Origin: Lachnospira sp. UBA5912
GTDB lineage: Bacteria > Bacillota > Clostridia > Lachnospirales > Lachnospiraceae
Assembly: GCA_002435585.1 (NCBI GenBank)
Contig: DJDY01000030.1
Coordinates: 1 to 10,982 of the forward strand
Length of the DNA stretch: 10,982 nt
Reading direction: 5' to 3'
Part shown: positions 6,422 through 10,982 of the stretch, piece by piece
Numbering within the stretch: position 1 is the stretch's first letter
Layout of the letters: every line of letters begins with the position of its first letter
The notes under the pieces: generated by a model
Databases searched by the model: none
What the model was told of the DNA's origin: nothing
The model's input: only the letters and a program-made list of their open reading frames with translations
Position numbers and translations under genes: made by a program

Positions 6422-6478
6422 ATCATTACATCATATAATGAATTAAGAACATATGGAATGGTTAGGAAGTTATCAGAT

Positions 6479-7153
6479 ATGAAGTATTTAGATTTTATTA
6501 AACAGGAAATGGCTGTTATCATGGATAGGGATCCAGCTATAAAAAGCAGGATGGAGGTGTTTCTTTATCCAAGTTTCTGGGCATTGTTAAAGTACAGGAA
6601 GGCTCATAAGCTGTATGAAAAGGGACATTTTTACAGGGCAAGAAGATTATCACAAAGAACGGCCAGAAAAACAGGTATAGAGATACATCCAGGAGCTACT
6701 ATAGGTGAAGGATTGTTTATTGATCACGGACATGGTGTGGTTATAGGTGAAACAGCTATTATAGGTGATAATGTTACACTTTATCAGGGAGTCACACTTG
6801 GTGGAACTGGTAAAGAACAGGGAAAGAGACATCCTACACTTGGAAACAATATTATGATAGGCGCAGGTGCCAAGGTGCTTGGCTCTGTTACAATAGGGGA
6901 TAACTGTAAGATAGGTGCAGGTTCAGTTGTTGTTAAAAATGTTCCTGCTAATTCTACCGTTGTCGGAGTTCCTGGACGGATTGTTGTAAGGGATAATGTA
7001 AGAGTTGCATCAGACCTTGACCAGATACACCTTCCAGATCCTGTTATGAACGATATAGAGAATCTTAAGGAACAGAACCAGAAGTTAAAGAAGCGTCTCG
7101 CAAAGTTAGAAAATACGGTTAATGAATCAAGAAGAGACGAGGATGATGAATAG
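6479..7153 (+). CDS. cysE: Serine O-acetyltransferase
   Basis: CysE acetylates L-serine with acetyl-CoA to O-acetylserine, the committed step of cysteine synthesis, and is usually inhibited by cysteine. The protein has 224 residues, close to the short Bacillus form (about 217). A helical N-terminal domain is followed by a left-handed beta-helix of hexapeptide repeats. Motifs are GIEIHPGATIG, the active-site segment FIDHGHGVVIGE (D82, H83) and GVTLGGTGKEQGKRHP. The C-terminal tail is charged and probably coiled (LKEQNQKLKKRLAKLENTV). I start at 6479 because AGGAAG (6464-6469) lies 9 bases upstream and the protein then begins MKYLDFIKQEM like its relatives; in-frame ATGs at 6326 and 6458 lack a binding site, and 6326 precedes the promoter. 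cysS follows after 103 bases. Confidence 0.95.
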   Translation: MKYLDFIKQEMAVIMDRDPAIKSRMEVFLYPSFWALLKYRKAHKLYEKGHFYRARRLSQRTARKTGIEIHPGATIGEGLFIDHGHGVVIGETAIIGDNVTLYQGVTLGGTGKEQGKRHPTLGNNIMIGAGAKVLGSVTIGDNCKIGAGSVVVKNVPANSTVVGVPGRIVVRDNVRVASDLDQIHLPDPVMNDIENLKEQNQKLKKRLAKLENTVNESRRDEDDE

Positions 7154-7162
7154 ATAACAATA

Positions 7163-7183
7163 GTGTAAAATATATTTTTACAC
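7163..7183 (+). repeat. Short hairpin after cysE
   Basis: GTGTAAAA (7163-7170) pairs with TTTTACAC (7176-7183) around loop TATAT, ten bases after the cysE stop. No T-run follows, so it is unlikely to terminate. It may protect or separate the cysE part of the transcript from the cysS leader. Confidence 0.4.
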
Positions 7184-7200
7184 GCCGGATTTGTGTCTTA

Positions 7201-7250
7201 CGCGCACTTGGCACAAGCCCGTTATGTGCAAAACGTGCGCGGAAATGAGG
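7201..7250 (+). promoter_or_regulatory. Stable hairpin leader with ribosome binding site of cysS
   Basis: CGCGCAC (7201-7207) pairs with GTGCGCG (7235-7241). Inside, TT (7208-7209) pairs with AA (7231-7232) and GCAC (7211-7214) with GTGC (7226-7229), closing an 11-base loop. Five bases later comes GAGG (7247-7250), spaced 6 from ATG 7257. The hairpin is very GC-rich for this DNA. No T-box conserved sequence (AGGGTGG-type) is seen, although many Firmicute cysS genes have a T-box. The right arm and the sequence after it resemble the cydD leader. Confidence 0.6.
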
Positions 7251-7256
7251 ATTATT

Positions 7257-8675
7257 ATGAAAATATATAATACACTTTCAAGACGTAAGGAAGAATTCCA
7301 GCCTTTAGAAGAGGGAAAGGTTAAGATGTATGTGTGCGGACCAACTGTATACAATCTTATCCATATTGGTAATGCAAGACCTATGATAGTGTTTGATACA
7401 GTAAGAAGATATCTTGAATATAAGGGATATGATGTTAATTATGTATCAAACTTTACTGATGTAGATGACAAGATTATTAAGAAAGCCATAGAAGAAGGCG
7501 TGACAGCCGAAGAAATATCTAAAAGATATATAGAAGAATGTAAGAAGGATATGGCAGGCATGAATATAAAGCCAGCTACAACACATCCGCTTGCCACCCA
7601 GGAAATAGATGGAATGATAAGCATGATCCAGACTCTTGTAGATAAGGGGTATGCATATGAAAAGAATGGAACTGTTTATTACAGAACAAGAAAGTTTGAA
7701 GGTTATGGAAAGCTTTCCAAGAAGAATATAGATGATCTTGAAGCAGGACATAGAGATGATGCCCATAAGCTTAAGGTTTCAGGTGAGGATGAGAAAGAAG
7801 ACCCACTTGATTTCGTGTTATGGAAGCCTAAGAAAGATGGAGAACCATACTGGGAATCACCATGGAGTGAGGGACGTCCTGGCTGGCATATAGAGTGTTC
7901 TGTCATGGCAAAGAAATATCTTGCAGATGAGATAGACATTCATGCTGGTGGAGAAGACCTTATCTTTCCACATCATGAGAACGAGATAGCCCAGTCAGAA
8001 GCGGCTAATGGTGTTCCATTTGCAAAATACTGGATGCATAATGCATTTCTTAATATAGATAATAAGAAGATGTCAAAGTCACTTGGCAACTTCTTTACAG
8101 TAAGGGATATATCGAAGGAGTATGACCTTCAGGTATTAAGATTCTTTATGCTGTCTGCACACTACAGAAATCCTATCAACTTCAGTCATGACCTTATGGA
8201 ATCAGCTAAGAATGGTCTTGACAGAATAGTGACATCTGTTACGAATCTTGCACATCTTGAAAAAACTGCAGCTGAGTTACCAGTGACAGAGCAGGAGCGT
8301 AAAGTGCTTGATTCAATCGGTGACATATATAAAAAGTTTGAAGCTGCCATGGATGATGATTTTAATACAGCAGATGCCATATCAGCATTGTTTGAGCTTG
8401 TAAAGCTTGCTAACTCGAATTCTTCAGAAGCTGATACAAAGGCTTATATTACAGAGCTTAAAGAAAGTATAGTAAAACTTGCTGATATACTTGGACTTAA
8501 GGTTGTTAAGGAAGAAGAACTTCTTGATGAGGATGTAGAGGCACTTATCAATGAAAGACAGCAGGCAAGAAAAGACAGAAACTTTGCAAGAGCAGATGAG
8601 ATAAGAGATGAACTTACAGCTAAGGGAATAGTACTTGAGGATACAAGAGAAGGTGTAAGATGGAAGAGAGCATAA
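7257..8675 (+). CDS. cysS: Cysteinyl-tRNA synthetase
   Basis: This class I synthetase attaches cysteine to tRNA-Cys in the cytoplasm. The 472 residues match the family length (about 460-470). The catalytic zinc ligands are C27, C214, H239 and E243. The signature HIGN is at 36-39 and KMSKS at 271-275, with LDFVLWKP and WHIECS between. The C-terminal helical domain (about residues 340-472) recognises the tRNA anticodon. I start at 7257, where GAGG lies 6 bases upstream and the protein begins MKIYNTL. A longer in-frame reading from TTG 7191 would add 22 residues including three Cys, but it overlaps the hairpin leader. The gene follows cysE and overlaps mrnC by 16 bases, giving one transcript for cysteine synthesis and charging. 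Confidence 0.97.
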   Translation: MKIYNTLSRRKEEFQPLEEGKVKMYVCGPTVYNLIHIGNARPMIVFDTVRRYLEYKGYDVNYVSNFTDVDDKIIKKAIEEGVTAEEISKRYIEECKKDMAGMNIKPATTHPLATQEIDGMISMIQTLVDKGYAYEKNGTVYYRTRKFEGYGKLSKKNIDDLEAGHRDDAHKLKVSGEDEKEDPLDFVLWKPKKDGEPYWESPWSEGRPGWHIECSVMAKKYLADEIDIHAGGEDLIFPHHENEIAQSEAANGVPFAKYWMHNAFLNIDNKKMSKSLGNFFTVRDISKEYDLQVLRFFMLSAHYRNPINFSHDLMESAKNGLDRIVTSVTNLAHLEKTAAELPVTEQERKVLDSIGDIYKKFEAAMDDDFNTADAISALFELVKLANSNSSEADTKAYITELKESIVKLADILGLKVVKEEELLDEDVEALINERQQARKDRNFARADEIRDELTAKGIVLEDTREGVRWKRA

Positions 8676-9190
8676 AAAGCAGTGCTCGTCTGGCAGGTGA
8701 TGATGTGAGAAAAGATGATAATATAATACAGCCGGAAGGATTCATATGTCAGGACAATCTTACATATGATATATGGAAGAGTCTTGGACTTAAAGAGGTG
8801 AATCCAAGGCAGCTTTCACCTCTTGTACTTGCATATATAGGAGATAGCATATTTGATCTTGTTGTAAAGACTATGATTGTAACAAAAGGCAATACGCAGG
8901 TTAATAAGATGAACAGGGCTGCAAGCAGCATAGTAAAGGCAGAATCGCAGTCTAAGATGATAGGTTATCTTGAGGATAAGCTTACAGAAGAAGAGGAAAG
9001 TGTATACAAGAGAGGGCGTAATGCCAAGTCATACACATCGGCTAAGAATGCTTCTATAAGTGATTACAGGCGTGCCACAGGCTTTGAAGCACTTATGGGA
9101 TATCTGTATATGTCAGGAAGGTATGAGCGCATGTGTGAGCTTATAAAGGATGCGCTGGATTATCTTGAAGGTGAAAGAAGTGGTAAGTGA
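8660..9190 (+). CDS. mrnC: Mini-ribonuclease III
   Basis: Mini-III is a homodimeric RNase III catalytic domain without a double-stranded-RNA binding domain; in Bacillus it matures 23S rRNA ends. The 176-residue protein shows [19 protein letters not shown] (about 53-71), holding the catalytic Asp, and [35 protein letters not shown], holding the second acidic site (E of FEAL). Relatives are about 130-145 residues, so the first 35-40 residues (polar, beginning [13 protein letters not shown]) are an extension with no clear function. ATG 8660 lies inside the last codons of cysS with AGGTG at 8651-8655, implying coupled translation. A GTG codon at residue 17, preceded by AGGTG, is a possible alternative start. 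rlmB, another rRNA gene, follows. Confidence 0.93.
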   Translation: MEESIKSSARLAGDDVRKDDNIIQPEGFICQDNLTYDIWKSLGLKEVNPRQLSPLVLAYIGDSIFDLVVKTMIVTKGNTQVNKMNRAASSIVKAESQSKMIGYLEDKLTEEEESVYKRGRNAKSYTSAKNASISDYRRATGFEALMGYLYMSGRYERMCELIKDALDYLEGERSGK

Positions 9191-9303
9191 TATCGGTATC
9201 CGGTATGATAAGCTGCAATGGTATCTGCTGTATGACATATAATGTGCGGCAGAAGCAGAATAAGATGACCTGGCCTGCAAAGAAGAAATGGGAGTTAGAT
9301 ATA

Positions 9304-10044
9304 ATGCGATATAAAGAATTAACATTTGAAGGACGTAATGCCGTTTTAGAGGCATTTCGTTCTGGAAAAACAATAGATAAGCTATATATACTTGATGGAT
9401 GTCAGGATGGTCCGATTAAGAGCATAGTAAGAGAGGCCAAAAAGACTTCAACTATAATTAATTACGTTGAAAAAGAAAGACTTGACAGGCTTGCTAACAC
9501 TGGACATCATCAGGGGGTTGTAGCTATAGGTGCTGCATACGAATATGCGGAGGTTGAAGATATATTAGAAGCAGCAAGAAACAAGGGAGAAGACCCTTTT
9601 ATATTCATACTTGATGAGATAGAAGATCCTCATAATCTTGGTGCAATTATAAGAACAGCCAATCTTGCAGGAGCACATGGTGTTATTATACCTAAAAGAA
9701 GAGCAGTGGGACTTACAGCAACGGTTGCCAAAACCTCTGCAGGGGCCATAAACTATACACCAGTAGCCAAGGTTACTAACATAGCTTCTACTATAGAGTC
9801 TCTTAAGAAAGAGGGCTTGTGGTTCGTGTGTGCTGATATGGGCGGCGAAACTATGTATAACCTTAACCTTAAAGGACCTATAGGACTTGTCATAGGTAAT
9901 GAAGGAAATGGTGTAAGCAGGCTTGTAAAGGAAAAGTGTGATTTTGTTGCATCTATTCCCATGAAAGGCGACATCGATTCACTTAACGCATCTGTTGCAG
10001 CAGGTGTCATGGCGTTTGAGATAGTAAGACAGAGAAGTATGTAA
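9304..10044 (+). CDS. rlmB: 23S rRNA 2'-O-ribose methyltransferase, TrmH/SpoU family
   Basis: This SPOUT methyltransferase uses S-adenosylmethionine to methylate a ribose 2'-OH; the E. coli relative modifies G2251 of 23S rRNA. The 246 residues match the family (about 245). An N-terminal substrate-binding domain (about 1-75, beginning MRYKELTFEGRNAVLEAF) precedes the knotted domain. Motif 1 is NLGAIIRTA (111-119, with N111 and R117), motif 2 is VIGNEGNGVSRL (N199, E200), and motif 3 is IPMKGDIDSLNASVAAG (S226, N228). GGGAG (9290-9294) lies 9 bases before ATG 9304. An upstream in-frame reading from GTG 9187 is not family-like. It lies 113 bases after mrnC and 19 before sigH. The exact target nucleotide is inferred from family. 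Confidence 0.93.
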   Translation: MRYKELTFEGRNAVLEAFRSGKTIDKLYILDGCQDGPIKSIVREAKKTSTIINYVEKERLDRLANTGHHQGVVAIGAAYEYAEVEDILEAARNKGEDPFIFILDEIEDPHNLGAIIRTANLAGAHGVIIPKRRAVGLTATVAKTSAGAINYTPVAKVTNIASTIESLKKEGLWFVCADMGGETMYNLNLKGPIGLVIGNEGNGVSRLVKEKCDFVASIPMKGDIDSLNASVAAGVMAFEIVRQRSM

Positions 10045-10063
10045 AAATGAGGTGCTGGTGTCT

Positions 10064-10687
10064 ATGGAACATTATGAGTTATACAGTGATGAAGAACTTG
10101 TAAGCATGTATCGCAATGGCGATGAGAGAGCTGTAGATGCAATTATGGAAAGATATAAGAACCTTGTAAGAAAGAAAGCACATGCTATGTATATAGTGGG
10201 TGGAGAAAAGGATGACCTTATACAGGAAGGTATGATAGGTTTATATAAAGCGGTTACGACTTATGATATGGATAAGGATGCTTCTTTTTTTACATTTGCA
10301 TCCCTTTGTATCAATGGTCAGATAATGAATGCTGTCAAAGCCTCTAATGCTAAGAAAAATGCTCCTCTGAATGGTTATGTATCTTTAGATGAGCCTGTCA
10401 ACAGCACTGATGATAATGCAGATATGAAGCTTGTGGATACATTAACGGGGATATATGAACAGAATCCTGAACTGCTATATATAGATAGAGAGTACACAGG
10501 GAATCTTGAACAAAAAGCACTGGAGACACTAAGCCCGTTAGAAAAACGTGTTATAAAGATGCTTATGAGTGGAAAAGACTATGTAAAAATAGCAAAAGAA
10601 CTAAATCGTTCGCCTAAATCAATAGACAACGCCATCCAGCGTGCCAGAACGAAAATAGGAAAAACAATTCACCAAAATAATACTTGA
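10064..10687 (+). CDS. sigH: RNA polymerase sigma factor, SigH (sigma-30) family
   Basis: SigH directs RNA polymerase to transition-phase genes, including early sporulation or competence genes where these exist. The 207 residues show region 2: RYKNLVRKKAHAMYIVGG, then DLIQEGMIGLYKAVTTYD (core binding) and FFTFASLCINGQIMNAVK (-10 recognition). Region 4 ends in a helix-turn-helix, KDYVKIAKELNRSPKSIDNA (about residues 172-191), for the -35. The position after rlmB is the conserved sigH locus. GAGG (10049-10052) serves ATG 10064; GTG codons at 10052 and 10058 overlap or crowd it. The stop codon overlaps the -35 of the tRNA-Thr promoter. Whether this organism sporulates cannot be told here. Confidence 0.92.
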   Translation: MEHYELYSDEELVSMYRNGDERAVDAIMERYKNLVRKKAHAMYIVGGEKDDLIQEGMIGLYKAVTTYDMDKDASFFTFASLCINGQIMNAVKASNAKKNAPLNGYVSLDEPVNSTDDNADMKLVDTLTGIYEQNPELLYIDREYTGNLEQKALETLSPLEKRVIKMLMSGKDYVKIAKELNRSPKSIDNAIQRARTKIGKTIHQNNT

Positions 10688-10712
10688 TAAATCATCATAA
10701 AAATGTTATAAA
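10684..10712 (+). promoter_or_regulatory. Promoter of tRNA-Thr
   Basis: TTGATA (10684-10689), overlapping the sigH stop codon, is followed after 17 bases by TATAAA (10707-10712) with an upstream TG (10704-10705), an extended -10. Transcription would start near 10719, about 24 bases before the tRNA. Confidence 0.75.
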
Positions 10713-10715
10713 TAG

Positions 10716-10740
10716 AATTGCTGTTATTAAAACAGCGATT
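10716..10740 (+). other. 10-bp hairpin in the tRNA-Thr leader
   Basis: AATTGCTGTT (10716-10725) pairs with AACAGCGATT (10731-10740), with one G-T pair, around loop ATTAA. It begins about where transcription starts and ends two bases before the tRNA. No T-run follows, so it is a poor terminator for sigH. It may be a 5' leader structure removed by RNase P. Confidence 0.5.
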
Positions 10741-10742
10741 AT

Positions 10743-10814
10743 GCTATTGTAGCTCAGTGGCAGAGCACTTCATTGGTAATGAAGAGGTCGGGGGTCCAAT
10801 TCCCCTCAATAGCT
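10743..10814 (+). tRNA. tRNA-Thr (anticodon GGU)
   Basis: The cloverleaf is complete. The acceptor is GCTATTG/CAATAGC with discriminator T10814, the D arm GCTC-AGTGGCA-GAGC, the anticodon arm CTTCA-TTGGTAA-TGAAG (anticodon GGT at 10775-10777), the variable loop AGGTC, and the T arm GGGGG-TCCAATT-CCCCT, whose closing pair is G-T. CCA is not encoded. The T loop has C at position 55, where almost all elongator tRNAs have T (pseudouridine 55), and the D loop is short. The gene has its own promoter and a terminator 18 bases downstream. Confidence 0.95.
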
Positions 10815-10832
10815 TGCGCGAGTAACGAGTAC

Positions 10833-10880
10833 AATACCACCGTCACATAATTCAAAAATGTGACGGTGGTATTATATTAT
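10833..10880 (+). terminator. Strong terminator hairpin of tRNA-Thr
   Basis: A perfect 16-bp stem, AATACCACCGTCACAT (10833-10848) with its complement (10858-10873), encloses a 9-base loop and is followed by ATATTAT. It ends the tRNA-Thr transcript. Its tail is not a pure T-run, but the stem is very stable. Confidence 0.8.
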
Positions 10881-10914
10881 CATTCCAACCAACGCCCAGC
10901 TTGTCCAGTGTCAA

Positions 10915-10982
10915 GAGAACCAAAAAAGATTTTCCACCGATGTATGCAAGCATACCCCGGTGGAAAATCTTTTTTGGTTCTC
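10915..10982. repeat. 68-nt near-perfect palindrome at the window end
   Basis: The arms 10915-10939 and 10958-10982 are perfect 25-base reverse complements. A second stem, GTATGC (10942-10947) with GCATAC (10950-10955), lies in the middle. Each arm has a run of six A or six T, as in a bidirectional terminator (A-run, GATTTTCCACCG core, T-run), but pairing continues through GAGAACC/GGTTCTC beyond the A and T runs. The palindrome reaches the last base and may continue. It is either a bidirectional terminator for a convergent gene to the right or part of a longer inverted repeat. Confidence 0.75.

Noticed and set aside
6326..6478. Longer start for cysE at ATG 6326
   Set aside because: It adds 51 residues absent from relatives, has no binding site, and lies upstream of the likely promoter.
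7154..7256. T-box riboswitch upstream of cysS
   Set aside because: The gap is only 103 bases and lacks the AGGGTGG-type conserved sequence and a terminator with a T-run.
9238..9243. Perfect TATAAT before rlmB as an internal promoter
   Set aside because: No acceptable -35 is seen 16-18 bases upstream; in AT-rich DNA the hexamer alone is weak evidence.
9187..9303. N-terminal extension of rlmB from GTG 9187, with several Cys
   Set aside because: GGGAG sits 9 bases before ATG 9304, and the family N-terminus begins there.
10880..10981. Minus-strand open frame ending at TGA (10882-10880), C-terminus reading DTGQAGRWLE, open to the right edge
   Set aside because: Only about 33 codons are visible, they run through the long palindrome, and a perfect hairpin constrains the sequence. 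It could be the end of a convergent gene, but there is no start, family or codon evidence.

Overview
The window looks like a low-GC Firmicute of the clostridial type, most likely a member of the Lachnospiraceae. The reasons are the AT-rich DNA, heavy use of ATA for Ile and AGA/AGG for Arg, strong GGAG/GAGG ribosome binding sites, and the gene order ispF-cysE-cysS-mrnC-rlmB-sigH. That order is the Bacillus/Clostridium arrangement, here without ispD, gltX and the yacP-type gene. The genus is inferred from style and protein resemblance only.

Layout. Positions 1-65 hold the 5' part of a minus-strand tRNA-Val(UAC), cut by the window edge, with its own promoter. A gene-free, very AT-rich stretch follows (66-810). 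It contains a 13-bp inverted repeat over the tRNA promoter, a possible small RNA ending in a good terminator hairpin, a tandem 15-bp repeat, two promoters in series, and a 16-bp palindromic operator placed between the -35 and -10 of the second promoter. A structured leader then runs into cydD. cydD and cydC (811-4305) encode the two halves of a CydDC-type ABC exporter. A separate promoter drives a YgbA-family Cys-rich protein (4376-4720), followed by a ZIP metal transporter (4797-5579) and ispF (5700-6251), whose product has an unusual Cys-rich tail.

From about 6338 a new promoter with an attenuator-like leader serves cysE, then cysS, mrnC, rlmB and sigH, all on the plus strand with short gaps or overlaps. 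This cluster joins cysteine synthesis (O-acetylserine), cysteine charging onto tRNA, 23S rRNA maturation (Mini-III), 23S rRNA 2'-O-methylation, and a transition-phase sigma factor. After sigH comes tRNA-Thr(GGU) with its own promoter and a 16-bp terminator. The window ends on a 68-nt near-perfect palindrome that touches the last base.

For several genes the longest open frame starts too far upstream. I chose the start preceded by a well-spaced ribosome binding site and matching the family's N-terminus. No mobile element, CRISPR array or complete novel system is evident. The best leads are regulatory: the operator-controlled cydDC promoter, a hairpin and ribosome-binding-site leader shared by cydD and cysS, the candidate small RNA carrying a 16S-tail-like sequence, the cysE attenuator, and the terminal palindrome.
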